Shown: positions 52,278 through 64,000, counted from the stretch's first letter. The stretch: 64,000 nucleotides of DNA from Parvibaculum sp. (GCF_030694575.1 NZ_JAUYUS010000052.1:1-64000); one strand, 5' to 3'. Numbers and translations are program-made. The notes: generated from the sequence alone by a model not told the origin.

Positions 52278-52640
52278 CTATTCCGGTTCGGATATGGTCA
52301 ATGGACCGCTCATCTGGTGAGGACGATCCATATCTGCGCGAGTGACGTGGGGTTCGGGTCTTTGACCGTCGCGAAGGCATTGCGCGCCGGGGTCCGGGAC
52401 GGGGACACCGTTCCAGAACACCGTGCCGTCGAAGTCGAGTTCGAGATCGACGACCTGCGGCTCCGTCTCGGGCGGCGGGGCTGACAGGTTCTGCGGCATG
52501 TCGAGCTTCACCGCATGGGTCTGGATCGGGATGGTGATGATCAGCATGATCAGCAGCACCAGCATGACGTCGATCAGGGGCGTCGTGTTGACCTCCATCA
52601 TCACGTCGTCTTCCTTGCCGTCGCCGACATTCATGGCCAT
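52278..52640 (-). pseudogene. exbD: Truncated exbD/tolR-type biopolymer transport gene (5' part)
   Basis: The first 80 or so residues are a normal ExbD: NTTPLIDVMLVLLIMLII with the conserved membrane-embedded Asp, and DFDGTVFWNGVPVP. Past that the frame becomes nonsense (DPGAQCLRDG and on), so about 50 C-terminal residues are missing. It begins 5 bases after the fragment of a second exbD. The break lies at the right boundary of the mobile region. Confidence 0.72.
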
Positions 52641-52644
52641 GGGT

Positions 52645-52917
52645 TCACTCCTGCTGCGCCGCGCCGGAGACGGGCTCGGTGATGAAGGCGACCTTCTGGA
52701 TGCCGTCGCGCTGACAGGTGACAGTCACCCGGCCGATGAACTCGAAGCCCGCATTCCGGTCGCCCCGGACATGGACTTCCGGTTGCGGCTCCAGCACCGC
52801 CACTTCCTTGATCCGGTCCAAAAGTTCGCGATTGTCCGCCATCTTCTCTTTGTTCCAGAAGACGGCGCCTTCGCCGTCGACCGCCGCACGATGTTCTCCG
52901 GCCGCGCCTGGGAGACG
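52645..52917 (-). pseudogene. exbD: exbD fragment (3' part of a paralogue)
   Basis: Frame reads GEGAVFWNKEKMADNRELL, then PEVHVRGDRNAGFEFIGRV and GIQKVAFITEP, the C-terminal periplasmic half of ExbD, ending in a stop at 52645. The membrane half is missing; upstream of about 52917 the sequence no longer resembles ExbD. A start at 52842 (ATG) exists but is internal to the domain. This and the 52278 gene are leftovers of an exbD-exbD operon. Confidence 0.68.
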
Positions 52918-53019
52918 ACAAGCACCTCACCATGATCGAAACCCAGTTCGGCAATGTCGATCAACAGCTCAAGCGCTATTCGCGGACGGCTTGAGCCTGA
53001 AGGGTTGGTGGACTGACAT

Positions 53020-53046
53020 AAAAAAGGGACGCATCCCGGATGGTCC
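53020..53046 (-). terminator. Probable terminator of the catabolic gene run
   Basis: On the minus strand a GGGA-TGCG-TCCC hairpin is followed by six T (53025-53020). It overlaps the end of the acyl-CoA dehydrogenase gene region and would stop the leftward transcript before the exbD remnants. Confidence 0.55.
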
Positions 53047-53047
53047 G

Positions 53048-54247
53048 TCAAAGTCCCAGAACGGCCTTTGCGATGACATTGCGCTGGATTTCGTTCGAGC
53101 CGCCATAAATCGAAGCGGCGCGACCGAAATTATAGGCACTTGTCACGCTCACCGCATAGGCGGGCCCGATGGGCGCTTCATTGGCGATTCCCATCAAATG
53201 TTCCCTCTGGAACGGCATGGCGTAGAAGGCGGCTGCTTCGACGGCAAGCTCCGACAACGCCTGCTGAACTTCGGTCCCGACAATCTTCAAGGTCGAAGAA
53301 GAGGGGCCCGCAGGGCGGCCCGCCACCTCCTCCGCGACGATCCTCAGATTGGTATATTCGAGACCCGTAAGCTTTACCTCGATTTCGGAGAGCCTCGTCA
53401 TGAATGCCGGTTCGTCCGCCAGCGCCGCGCCATCGCCGAGCCTTTCCTGTTTCACGATTTTTCTGAGGTGCGCGATCTTGCGCTTGGACTCAGGAACACC
53501 TGCAATGCCGGTGCGCTCATTGACGAGCAGGAACTTCGCGTAGGTCCAGCCCTTGTTTTCATCGCCGATGCGATTCGTCACCGGCACCTTGACGTCAGTA
53601 AAAAAAACTTCGTTCAAGTGATGCAGGCCATCGATTGAAATGATGGGCTTCACCTCGATGCCGGGCGTCTTCATGTCGATCAGAAGGAACGAGATACCTT
53701 CCTGCGGTTTAGCGGTCTCATCCGTTCGCACGAGACAGAATATCCAATCGGCTTCGTGGGCGTACGACGTCCAGATTTTCTGGCCGTTAACGATGTAATG
53801 GTCGCCCTGGCGCACAGCCCTAGTCTTCAGCGAGGCGAGGTCCGATCCGGATCCCGGCTCCGAATAGCCCTGGCACCACCAGACATCGCCGGTAAGAATG
53901 CCCGCCAGATGCTGCTTTTTCTGGTCTTCATTGCCGAAGGTGTAGATCACCGGGCCTACCATTGACAGACCGAAAGGCGAAAGACGCGGCGCGTTAGCGG
54001 CGGCCATCTCCTCATTGAAAATATGCTTCTGCATCGGCGTCCATCCGGTGCCGCCATACTGCTTGGGCCAATTGACCGCTACCCAGCCTTTCTCGAAGAG
54101 GTCCTTCTGCCAGCGCCTGAGCGCACCGCGCTCGCCAGACGCGCCCACTGTCTCTCTCTCCGCGAGCTCCCTGGGGAGTTTTTCCGAAATGAACCGGCGG
54201 ACTTCCGCGCGGAAGGCATCGTCCTCTTTCGTAAGCTCGATATCCAT
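53048..54247 (-). CDS. Acyl-CoA dehydrogenase 1
   Basis: A 399-residue FAD-dependent acyl-CoA dehydrogenase. Motifs include WWCQGYSEPGSGSDLA (flavin region), ADWIFCLVRTD and the C-terminal YGGSNEIQRNVIAKAVLGL. Three such genes lie together here; this one ends the run. The substrate is unknown; the typical reaction is alpha,beta-desaturation of a CoA thioester. Confidence 0.92.
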   Translation of the reverse strand: MDIELTKEDDAFRAEVRRFISEKLPRELAERETVGASGERGALRRWQKDLFEKGWVAVNWPKQYGGTGWTPMQKHIFNEEMAAANAPRLSPFGLSMVGPVIYTFGNEDQKKQHLAGILTGDVWWCQGYSEPGSGSDLASLKTRAVRQGDHYIVNGQKIWTSYAHEADWIFCLVRTDETAKPQEGISFLLIDMKTPGIEVKPIISIDGLHHLNEVFFTDVKVPVTNRIGDENKGWTYAKFLLVNERTGIAGVPESKRKIAHLRKIVKQERLGDGAALADEPAFMTRLSEIEVKLTGLEYTNLRIVAEEVAGRPAGPSSSTLKIVGTEVQQALSELAVEAAAFYAMPFQREHLMGIANEAPIGPAYAVSVTSAYNFGRAASIYGGSNEIQRNVIAKAVLGL

Positions 54248-54480
54248 CTACAGACCTTTCGCGGCGACGATCCGGGTGATTGTATTTTTATTATAATGAA
54301 TTTATCCGGGTGGGCAAAAGACCGAATTGTCCGCCTCTTTCAAAAATTTCGGCGAAAGGTTCGCCGCGATAAATCCGCCTCTCTCCCCATTGCCGGGCCG
54401 ATGCGAATATTACCGCGTCGTGAGTCGCGGCAACACTCATCGACAACCGTATCCATGCTTCCCGATACCCGGATCGGGGT

Positions 54481-55566
54481 CTAGGCAGCCCAGCCCTGCA
54501 AGCGCGCCGCTTCAAGACGAACCAGCTCCGGCCCGCCCAACAGCTGCCGATCGAAACCAATACGCTTGAACCAGTAATGCAGGCCAAGCAGATCGGTGAA
54601 GCCCATGCCGCCATGAACCTCGGTCGCGGTGCGCGCGACGAAGCGGCCCACTTCCGACAAATGGCTCTTGGCATGACATGCCATGAGGCGCGCGTCGCCC
54701 GGCACCTCGTCCAGCGCATGGGCCGCATACCACACCAGCGAACGCGATGGTTCGAGAGCGGCCGCCATCTCGGCGCAGAGGTGTTTCACGGCCTGAAACG
54801 ACCCGATCACACGGCCGAACTGCTTGCGCTCTCCCGCATAAGCTACCGCCTTCTCGATCATCATCTGACCCGCGCCGAGGGTGTCGGCGGCAAGCATGAC
54901 CCTACCGGCATCTATCACCCGCGCAACCGCGTCGGCGCTGGATAGGCGCAAGGGCTCAGCCGCGACCCGATCGAAGACAAGTTCGCCAACCGATCGGGTC
55001 TTGTCGATGGTGTTGAGCGCCCGCCGCGACAAACCCTTCGCGTCGGGCAAAACGAGATGAAGTCCATGGTCGCTGTCGGCCACGATGTAGAGATCGGCCT
55101 CAGCCCAGTCGATCACGAAGAGGGACTTGCCCGTGAGCGTTCCCTTCCGGGCTTTCACGCCGGCACCTTCGCGGATGCCGATTCTTTCCGTGACGGCCAC
55201 GCCTGCGACAATCTCGCCCGCGGCGATTTTTGGAAGCCACTTTTCCTGCTGGGCCTCGCTGCCTGCAAGCATCAGCGCGAGCGGCGCCATGACGGCGGCC
55301 CCAAGGAAAGGCAGCGGCGCCACATGCCGACCGAACATCTCGTAAACGATCGCCGCGTCGAGAAACCCAAGACCCATGCCGCCAAAATCTTCCGGAATCA
55401 GCATTCCAGGGATACCCAGCTCGCTGGCGCCCGCCCACAGGGACCGCTGAACGGTATGCGTGTTCCCGGCGGCAAGGCGTACCTTGTCAAGCGGCGCATT
55501 CTGTTCAAGAAAACGGCGGACGCTATCCTGCAACATGCGCTGCTCTTCCGACAATGCAAATTCCAT
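54481..55566 (-). CDS. Acyl-CoA dehydrogenase 2 (shorter subunit type)
   Basis: A 361-residue acyl-CoA dehydrogenase with MEFALSEEQRMLQDSVRRFL at the N-terminus and a C-terminus lacking the usual SNEIQ block, ending HYWFKRIGFDRQLLGG. That is typical of one partner in alpha2beta2 heterotetrameric dehydrogenases such as ChsE-type steroid side-chain enzymes. It follows the next gene by 11 bases. AGGAAT lies upstream of the ATG at 55566; a longer frame is rejected. Confidence 0.85.
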   Translation of the reverse strand: MEFALSEEQRMLQDSVRRFLEQNAPLDKVRLAAGNTHTVQRSLWAGASELGIPGMLIPEDFGGMGLGFLDAAIVYEMFGRHVAPLPFLGAAVMAPLALMLAGSEAQQEKWLPKIAAGEIVAGVAVTERIGIREGAGVKARKGTLTGKSLFVIDWAEADLYIVADSDHGLHLVLPDAKGLSRRALNTIDKTRSVGELVFDRVAAEPLRLSSADAVARVIDAGRVMLAADTLGAGQMMIEKAVAYAGERKQFGRVIGSFQAVKHLCAEMAAALEPSRSLVWYAAHALDEVPGDARLMACHAKSHLSEVGRFVARTATEVHGGMGFTDLLGLHYWFKRIGFDRQLLGGPELVRLEAARLQGWAA

Positions 55567-55577
55567 CGGATAAATTC

Positions 55578-56771
55578 CTATTTTGCCAGCTTCGGTTCGC
55601 GCGGCATTCCAAGCCCACGTTCCGAAATAATGTTTTTCTGAATCTGCGCCGTACCGCCGCCGATGATGAGCCCAAGCTGAAACATGTATCCCCACTGCCA
55701 CGAGCCGTGGCTGCGCAGATAGGGGCTGTCGTCGTAGAGAACGCCAAACTCTCCCATGACGTCGATCGCGAGCGCCGATATTTGATGGGTAAGTTCGCAG
55801 GATTGAAGCTTCACGATCAGGCGCGCCAAGCCGGAATCTTCGCCCTTGCTGGCGCTGGTCAGCAGCCGGAGCCCATTGAACTTCATGGCGGCAAGTTCTG
55901 CCTGAAGCCTTACCAGGCGGTCCCGGAAAATTGGATTGTCGATGGCCCGCTGCCCGTCGACAGTCTCCTCGCGCATCAGATCGACAAGGGCCTGGAACCT
56001 GGTTTCCATAGCGGCCGGATCACCCAGCATTCCGCGTTCGTGTTTCAGCGTTGCGTTGGCGACGAACCACCCCTGCCCGCGCTGGCCGACGATCTGCGTC
56101 TTCGGTACGCGCACATCGGTGAAGAAGACTTCGTTGAATTCGGCATGGCCCGTCATGGTGGTGAGCGGACGGACTTCGATGCCGGGCGTTTTCATCGAGA
56201 AAATCAGATAGGAAATGCCTTCATGCTTCGGCTTGTCGGGCTCAGTGCGCACCAGGCAGAAGATCATGTCCGCCTCATGCGCGGTACTGGTCCAGATTTT
56301 CTGACCGTTGATGACGAAATCGTCGCCATCGACAGTCGCCCTTGTCTGAAGGCTGGCGAGGTCCGAACCCGAACCCGGCTCGGAATATCCCTGGCACCAG
56401 ACCACCTCGCCGCGAAGCGTCGGCTTCACCCATTTTTTCTTTTGCTCCTCGGTGCCAAGTTCCAGAAGCGTCGGCACCAGCATGGAGATACCCTGGTTCT
56501 GCAACGCCGAAGGCACACGAGCAGCGGAAAATTCCTCCGCGATGATGCGCGATTCGAGAATATCCGGCTTGGCACCATAACCGCCGTAGTCTTTCGGAAT
56601 CGTCCGCGCGGCATAGCCGTACTGGATCAGCAGTTGCTGCCAGGAACAGGCTTCGGGAGACGGGCGCCCGGCAGCACCGAGCCCCTTAGGCGCCTGACTC
56701 TTGTATTTCGTCAGGAACGCCCTGACTTCTTCCCGGAAGGCCTCGTATTTGGGGCCGTATGCCAGATCCAT
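55578..56771 (-). CDS. Acyl-CoA dehydrogenase 3
   Basis: A 397-residue dehydrogenase with VWCQGYSEPGSGSDLAS and a C-terminal IGGGTAQIQKNIISERGLG. Its immediate neighbour is the shorter dehydrogenase 2, so the pair may form a heterotetramer with one active site per dimer. It is 39 bases from the DUF35 gene. Confidence 0.9.
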   Translation of the reverse strand: MDLAYGPKYEAFREEVRAFLTKYKSQAPKGLGAAGRPSPEACSWQQLLIQYGYAARTIPKDYGGYGAKPDILESRIIAEEFSAARVPSALQNQGISMLVPTLLELGTEEQKKKWVKPTLRGEVVWCQGYSEPGSGSDLASLQTRATVDGDDFVINGQKIWTSTAHEADMIFCLVRTEPDKPKHEGISYLIFSMKTPGIEVRPLTTMTGHAEFNEVFFTDVRVPKTQIVGQRGQGWFVANATLKHERGMLGDPAAMETRFQALVDLMREETVDGQRAIDNPIFRDRLVRLQAELAAMKFNGLRLLTSASKGEDSGLARLIVKLQSCELTHQISALAIDVMGEFGVLYDDSPYLRSHGSWQWGYMFQLGLIIGGGTAQIQKNIISERGLGMPREPKLAK

Positions 56772-56810
56772 TTTCGATCTCCGATGCGTAGATGGCGATT
56801 GGCTTTGCTT

Positions 56811-57233
56811 TTATTTCGGGGCAGGTTTGAAACACGGAAGCATGAATCCGTCGCCGATATCCTTGAAGACAAGGACCACAGGCATGTCCAGTTCAACTGC
56901 CTCCGGGTCGCAGTCGAGCAAGCGCGTCGCCATGCGAACGCCTTCCTCCAATTCCACGACCGCAGCTATGTAGGGCACGTCGCGTGCAAAAGCCGGATGA
57001 AAGGGCTGGTAGGTCACCGTCCAGGAAAAAATGCGGCCGCGCCCGCCGCTCGGCTTCCACTCGTAATCCGGCGAGCTACATTTCGCGCACATGTAACGCG
57101 GCAGGAACCGCCAGGTGTCACAATGGCTGCACTGCTGAAAACGCAGGACGCTGTCTTGGCAAAGCTTCCAGAACTCCGCATCGACCGGATCGACGGTCGC
57201 GGGCTGAGGATATTTGGGTTGCTCAATTTCCAT
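56811..57233 (-). CDS. DUF35 Zn-ribbon/OB-fold protein (ChsH2/aldolase-partner-like)
   Basis: A 140-residue protein. Zinc-ribbon cysteines are C-x2-C in QQCSHCDTW and C-x2-C in YMCAKCSSP, followed by the OB-fold part. DUF35 proteins bind CoA esters and act as partners of thiolase-like aldolases such as Ltp2. Adjacent to the thiolase-like gene with two bases between, matching this pairing. Confidence 0.88.
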   Translation of the reverse strand: MEIEQPKYPQPATVDPVDAEFWKLCQDSVLRFQQCSHCDTWRFLPRYMCAKCSSPDYEWKPSGGRGRIFSWTVTYQPFHPAFARDVPYIAAVVELEEGVRMATRLLDCDPEAVELDMPVVLVFKDIGDGFMLPCFKPAPK

Positions 57234-57235
57234 TT

Positions 57236-58405
57236 TTACCTCCTCAAAATCGCGAGGCTACCATCGCCGAGATCGCCCCATCCGGTCACGAGTCCGATTT
57301 CGGCATCCGGAATTTGCCGCTTGCCCGCATCGCCGCGCAATTGGCGGGTCGCCTCAAGCACATGATTGAGGCCCCACACATGTGCCTCGCTCAAAAGTCC
57401 GCCATGCGTGTTAAGCGGGAGCTTACCGCCGAGCTCGATCTGTCCATCCTTGACGAAATCGAGCGCGCCACCCGGCTCGAAATAACCCAGGGCTTCGAGC
57501 TGGAGCAGCACAACATAGGTGAAACAGTCGTAGACCTGCAGAAAGTCCATGTCCTTCGGTGTCACGCCAGCCATGGCGAACGCGCGCGGCGCGGCGTAGC
57601 TCAAACCGATCTTGAAAGGATCCGGCCGTGACGGAATATCGTCGGCAGGATAAGGATGGCCCTCGGCCGCACCGGAGATATAGACCGGCCTGTGAGGCAA
57701 GTCCCTCGCCCGCTCAGCGCTCGTCACCACGACGGCGCAAGCCCCATCCGTTTCGAGACAGCAATCGTATAAACGGAACGGCGAGGACACCATGCGCGAC
57801 CGCATGTAATCGTCCATCGTCATCGGTTGACCGCAGGTCAGGGCGCGGTCGTTGAGTTGGGCATGCTTGCGGCACGCCATCGCAATCCAACCCGTCGCCT
57901 CGGGGCCAACATTGTAAAGTTTCGAGTGCCGCGTCGCGAGCCAAGCATACATCTGCACCGGCAACAGAACGCCATAGGGGAGATAGTAACCCCGGATGGT
58001 CGAGGTCAGCGTGTTCATATTCATCGGCCGGCTTGGCGGCACCCCCGCTTTTGGACGCAGCGCCGAGTAGCCGTTCCAGCCGAGCGTGACCAGCACGTTG
58101 TCGCAGATACCGGAGGCCACGGCCATGGCGGCATTCTGCAACGCCGTGGTCGGGCTCGCGCCTCCCATGTTGACCGTCGAGGCATATCGCAGCACATCAA
58201 CGCCAAGGTTGGCGGCCAATTCCTCCGAGGTTGTATAGACGGGCGGCGGCACCATGCCGTCAATGTCCCCGGGCTTCAGCCCCGCATCCGCGATGGCCCG
58301 CCTGGCGGCGTCGAGCATCATGGCCACGGCCGTCTGGTCCGACCCTTTTACATAGCCGGTCTCGCCGATCCCGACGATCGCAGCCTTGTCGCTGAAATTC
58401 TTCAC
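57236..58405 (-). CDS. SCP-x/thiolase-family protein (Ltp2-like)
   Basis: A 389-residue thiolase-superfamily protein ([34 protein letters not shown]). The usual thiolase nucleophile cysteine context is replaced by GGAS, as in non-condensing lipid-transfer-type enzymes that act as retro-aldolases with a DUF35 partner. Later motifs are [14 protein letters not shown] and [14 protein letters not shown]. The start is a GTG at 58405 with GAGGG; 58462 would add an unlikely leader. Confidence 0.85.
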   Translation of the reverse strand: MKNFSDKAAIVGIGETGYVKGSDQTAVAMMLDAARRAIADAGLKPGDIDGMVPPPVYTTSEELAANLGVDVLRYASTVNMGGASPTTALQNAAMAVASGICDNVLVTLGWNGYSALRPKAGVPPSRPMNMNTLTSTIRGYYLPYGVLLPVQMYAWLATRHSKLYNVGPEATGWIAMACRKHAQLNDRALTCGQPMTMDDYMRSRMVSSPFRLYDCCLETDGACAVVVTSAERARDLPHRPVYISGAAEGHPYPADDIPSRPDPFKIGLSYAAPRAFAMAGVTPKDMDFLQVYDCFTYVVLLQLEALGYFEPGGALDFVKDGQIELGGKLPLNTHGGLLSEAHVWGLNHVLEATRQLRGDAGKRQIPDAEIGLVTGWGDLGDGSLAILRR

Positions 58406-58492
58406 GAAACTGCCCTCATCATCATTGCCCCGGCACGCAGCCTTGTCGTTGATCCGCCGCACACCTTCCGTAGAAAATATTCTGTAGACAGA

Positions 58493-59587
58493 TCAAGTCG
58501 CCGGAATGAGACAGGAATGGACGGATTCCTGCCCCTCGATCTGGCGCGCCAGCGTCTTGATCGCCAGTTCAGCTTCCTCAAGCTCGAAATTATGAGTGTG
58601 CATGAGCTCAAGAGGATATTTGCGGCGCTCGATCATCTCGATCGCCTTCTTGTATCCCGACGACGTAACGCCGATCGCGCCCTTGATGGTGATTTCCTTC
58701 ATGACGATAAGGTCGGACACAAAATCGGAGACGGGCTTAAATCCCTTGACGCCGGCAAGGACGACCGTTCCGCCCATACGGACACAATCCAGCGCATCAC
58801 GGACCGGCTGAGTCGCGTAGGATGTAACCTCAACGATGACGTCCGCGCCCTTTCCGTTTGTCAACGCCCGCACGCGATCGACAACATTTTCGTTCTGCAC
58901 GTCGATGATGTGATCGGCGCCCAGAGCAAGCGCCATCTGGAGCTTGTTTGAATCGGCCGCAAGCCCCGTGACTATGATCTTTCCCGCGCCGGCTTCACGT
59001 GCGGCAACGACGCTCGCAAGCCCGCGCTGTCCGGGCCCAAAAATCAAAACGGTATCGCCAACCTGCGTCTGCGGAATCTCTACCGCCCAGCGGAAACCGG
59101 CGCCCAGCGGATTGAACATGACCGCCAGTTCCGCCGGAAGGTTCTTGTCCATCTTGTGAAGGATCGTGTTGGGCGCGAGATACATATATTGCGAATAGGC
59201 ACCCCAGAGGCCCGGTGACTCCGTGAGCGGAATATATGAGTAGATCTGGCGACGGTCGCAGAGGTGATAATGCCCGCCGACACAGGTGTCGCAGCAATGG
59301 CATGACAACATCGTCTCGATGGCGACCCGATCACCAACATCGACGCCCCAGCGCCTGGCGGCCTTGTCGCCGATTGCCTCGATAATCCCGAGAGGTTCGT
59401 GGCCCGGAATCACCGGCATCGGAGTCTGCAAGACCCCTTCGTATTGTTCGTAATCACTGCCGCAAATGCCGCAGGCTTCGATGCGGAGGATGGCGCTGTC
59501 GTCGGCGATCTGGGGGATCGGTAAATCGCGGGCTTCGAGTTTGCGCGGAGCCGTTTGCACCATCGCCATCGATTTTTTCGGCAACAT
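58493..59587 (-). CDS. Zinc-dependent alcohol dehydrogenase (MDR family)
   Basis: A 364-residue medium-chain dehydrogenase. Catalytic zinc ligands are in CGICGSDYEQYEG and GHEPLGIIE; structural zinc cysteines in CHCCDTCVGGHYHLC. The nucleotide motif is GPGQRGLASVVAAREAGAG. It probably oxidises a hydroxy-CoA or released alcohol/aldehyde. The start is the ATG at 59587 with AGGGAG ahead; a TTG at 59593 is less likely. Divergent from the next gene. Confidence 0.9.
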   Translation of the reverse strand: MLPKKSMAMVQTAPRKLEARDLPIPQIADDSAILRIEACGICGSDYEQYEGVLQTPMPVIPGHEPLGIIEAIGDKAARRWGVDVGDRVAIETMLSCHCCDTCVGGHYHLCDRRQIYSYIPLTESPGLWGAYSQYMYLAPNTILHKMDKNLPAELAVMFNPLGAGFRWAVEIPQTQVGDTVLIFGPGQRGLASVVAAREAGAGKIIVTGLAADSNKLQMALALGADHIIDVQNENVVDRVRALTNGKGADVIVEVTSYATQPVRDALDCVRMGGTVVLAGVKGFKPVSDFVSDLIVMKEITIKGAIGVTSSGYKKAIEMIERRKYPLELMHTHNFELEEAELAIKTLARQIEGQESVHSCLIPAT

Positions 59588-59627
59588 TTTCAACTCCCTG
59601 TTTCGTGTCGGCGCCGACGACGCGTCG

Positions 59628-59665
59628 ATAACACATATATATTTTTTTATCTTCGTATGTGTTAT
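59628..59665. promoter_or_regulatory. Inverted repeat in divergent promoter region
   Basis: ATAACACATA (59628-59637) and TATGTGTTAT (59656-59665) are perfect inverse copies with an 18-base AT-rich spacer, between the divergent dehydrogenase and carboxymuconolactone-decarboxylase-family genes. The IclR-type regulator at 63329 is the natural candidate to bind it. Confidence 0.6.
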
Positions 59666-59736
59666 AGAGGCTCAAAGGTAGGATGCGAAGCCCTAAACTT
59701 CCGGCTTCGCAAAATTTTGGGGAGGACAAAATAATA

Positions 59737-60306
59737 ATGACCGATGAAACGCCCAGGGTTCCCCTGCTGTCGATGGCGGAAGCGGCGGCCGCGGCCGCGA
59801 AGGCCGGCATATCCGAACAAATGGCGCCACTCAGCGTCTTCAGGGTCTTGCTCCGGCATCCCGATGTAGCGAGCGAGCTTGCCTCGACGCTGAACACCCT
59901 GCTTTTCCAGGGCAACAAGCTCGATGCAAGACTGCGCGAACTCATCATCATGCGTATCGGCTGGAAGACAAAATCGCTCTATGAATGGACACAACATTGG
60001 CGGGTCGCCCGCATGCTGGACATTCCGGAGGCGGATCTGGTCGCCACGCGGGATTGGAAAAATGCTTCCTGCCTGTCAGACGCCGACCGCGCCGTTCTCG
60101 CCGCGACCGACGAGACGCTCGACGGCGGCATGATTTCGGACGCCACATGGACTGCCTGTGCGGCACACCTGAAAACGGCCGAAGAACGCATCGAACTGGT
60201 TGTCGCCATCGGCAACTGGACGCTTTTCTCGCAACTGCTCAAAAGCCTGAAAATCCCGCTTGAGGATGGCGTCGTCGCCTGGCCACCGGATGGCAAGAAG
60301 CCTTGA
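59737..60306 (+). CDS. Carboxymuconolactone decarboxylase-family protein
   Basis: A 189-residue AhpD-like/CMD-family protein (LDARLRELIIMRIGWKTKS; YEWTQHWRVARM). The family's peroxidatic cysteine pair is not evident, as in many CMD proteins of catabolic clusters. GGGGAGG precedes the ATG at 59737; earlier frame rejected. It is the first gene of the plus-strand run leading to the MaoC and FadH-like genes. Confidence 0.85.
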   Translation: MTDETPRVPLLSMAEAAAAAAKAGISEQMAPLSVFRVLLRHPDVASELASTLNTLLFQGNKLDARLRELIIMRIGWKTKSLYEWTQHWRVARMLDIPEADLVATRDWKNASCLSDADRAVLAATDETLDGGMISDATWTACAAHLKTAEERIELVVAIGNWTLFSQLLKSLKIPLEDGVVAWPPDGKKP

Positions 60307-60312
60307 TCTGGC

Positions 60313-60342
60313 GAGGAATAACAATTCGAGGAATAACAATTC
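60313..60342 (+). repeat. Perfect 15-base tandem duplication in leader
   Basis: GAGGAATAACAATTC occurs twice in direct succession (60313-60327 and 60328-60342). It duplicates a ribosome-binding-site-like GAGGA ahead of the MaoC hydratase gene and looks like a recent slippage event. Confidence 0.85.
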
Positions 60343-60360
60343 AAGAACAGGATCGCGACA

Positions 60361-63274
<2,914 letters not shown>

Positions 63275-63328
63275 GGAAACAAACGAAAAACGAGACGCGG
63301 AAGAGACCATATAAATCAGAGTTGTCGC

Positions 63329-64000
63329 ATGAACGCTAATGTCCTCAAATCCGAACAGCCGTCGGCTGCAACGGTAAAATCCGCGACCCGTGTTCTGGAG
63401 ATTTTCGAGTATTTCGACGAAGTAAGACGCCCGGTGACGATTCAAGACGTAGCGCAGGCGCTGAGTTATCCTCATTCCAGCACCGCCGCCCTTCTGAAAA
63501 GCCTCGTGAGCCTCGGTTATCTGGAGCACGACGACCGGGGCAAGACTTTTTTTCCAAGCATCCGGATATCTCTGCTGGGAAACTGGGTGGAAGCCGAGGC
63601 GTTACCGATCCGGAATGTCCAGCGCCTTATGAGACGGCTTTCGGCCGATACGGGATGCACGATCATCCTCGCTGCGCGTCTAGGGGCTTATGCTCAATAT
63701 GTGAAGGTGATTCAAGGTACGTCGCCCATCCGCTTCCATGTCAAGCCAAGCACCAAGCGAATGCTCGCTTTTTCGACGATTGGCCGCGTTCTGCTGAGCG
63801 AACTTCCGTTGCCCGAAGCGAGACGTCTGATTCATGATGCCCTTGCCGCCATGCCGGAGCGGCGGGAATCGATGCAGGAGATCGAAGACGAACTGCAAAG
63901 AATCAGAAAACGCGGGCTTGCGCTTTACAGCGATCTCGTGACGCCGGGAGCGACTATGCTGGCGATGCCCATTCCGATGGGTCCGTCCGGACGCTCGGTC
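63329..64000 (+). CDS. IclR-family transcriptional regulator (runs off the window)
   Basis: An open frame of 224 codons from the ATG at 63329 to the window edge without a stop. The N-terminus has an IclR winged-helix (VTIQDVAQALSYPHSSTAAL) followed by the start of the effector-binding domain (TGCTIILAARLGAYAQYVK). It lies right after the catabolic genes and probably controls them through the divergent promoter region. The C-terminus is not in this window. Confidence 0.85.
   Translation, partial: MNANVLKSEQPSAATVKSATRVLEIFEYFDEVRRPVTIQDVAQALSYPHSSTAALLKSLVSLGYLEHDDRGKTFFPSIRISLLGNWVEAEALPIRNVQRLMRRLSADTGCTIILAARLGAYAQYVKVIQGTSPIRFHVKPSTKRMLAFSTIGRVLLSELPLPEARRLIHDALAAMPERRESMQEIEDELQRIRKRGLALYSDLVTPGATMLAMPIPMGPSGRSV

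Larger units (their letters stand above)
10500..52390. mobile_element. Integrative and conjugative element with defence cargo (ends approximate)
   Basis: The block contains a full mating-pair apparatus (trbB-C-D-E-J-L-F-G-I), a coupling protein (traG), relaxase, traF, an RdfS-like excisionase, a ParB-like protein, ArdC and the QseC/QseM/FseA-like regulators. That set is characteristic of ICEMlSym-type elements of Mesorhizobium and relatives. Two defence clusters are inserted at 10.5-20.6 kb and 34.0-41.7 kb. No integrase, tRNA gene or direct-repeat att sites were seen. The right edge coincides with broken exbD genes. Edges are therefore inferred. Confidence 0.7.

Overview
The window looks like the chromosome of a GC-rich alphaproteobacterium. 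Evidence is the codon use, the Rhizobiales-type conjugation gene set, the trb gene order and the CoA-based catabolic genes; genus is not determinable by eye, and a Parvibaculum- or rhizobia-like host would fit. It has three parts: chromosomal flank, a large integrated conjugative element loaded with anti-phage genes, and a catabolic chromosomal flank.

Left flank (1-10.2 kb): a GMC oxidoreductase with a Tat-signal partner, mtgA, a glycine-zipper lipoprotein, the methionine-salvage operon mtnB-mtnD-mtnC, a winged-helix regulator, and a large MHYT hybrid histidine kinase. A tandem perfect Pho-box array (2530-2558) has no obvious target gene.

Mobile region (about 10.5-52.4 kb). First comes a four-gene overlapping minus-strand operon: DUF6088/AbiEi-like antitoxin, AbiEii-like nucleotidyltransferase, a Cap4/DUF4297-type nuclease-STAND NTPase and an HNH-NACHT NTPase. 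This is the best candidate here for an undescribed composite defence system. Then follows a conjugation module of the ICEMlSym type (DUF736, DUF2274, trbI-G-F-L-J-E-D-C-B, CopG-like, traG). After it lies a type III-like CBASS cluster: TRIP13-like AAA+, accessory protein, HORMA protein, CD-NTase, then DUF6602 and DUF2235 proteins as effector candidates. A divergent CapH/CapP-like repressor-protease pair with a perfect 30-bp palindrome and an exonuclease gene adjoin it. The element resumes with relaxase, lytic transglycosylase, traF, an RdfS-like excisionase, DUF736, a ParB-like protein, ArdC, and the regulatory switch QseC/QseM/FseA-like. FseA is a single ORF here. Two large structured non-coding elements sit just upstream of the DUF736 and ardC genes. 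No integrase or tRNA att site is visible, so the element's ends are not proven.

Right flank (52.3-64 kb): two truncated exbD fragments mark a junction scar. Beyond it is a CoA-ester catabolic cluster with three acyl-CoA dehydrogenases, a DUF35 protein, an SCP-x-type thiolase, a zinc alcohol dehydrogenase, a carboxymuconolactone-decarboxylase-family protein, a MaoC hydratase, a FadH-like dienoyl-CoA reductase and an IclR regulator running off the window. Together these read as dehydrogenation, hydration and retro-aldol cleavage of a side chain, as in steroid-type degradation; the substrate is unknown.
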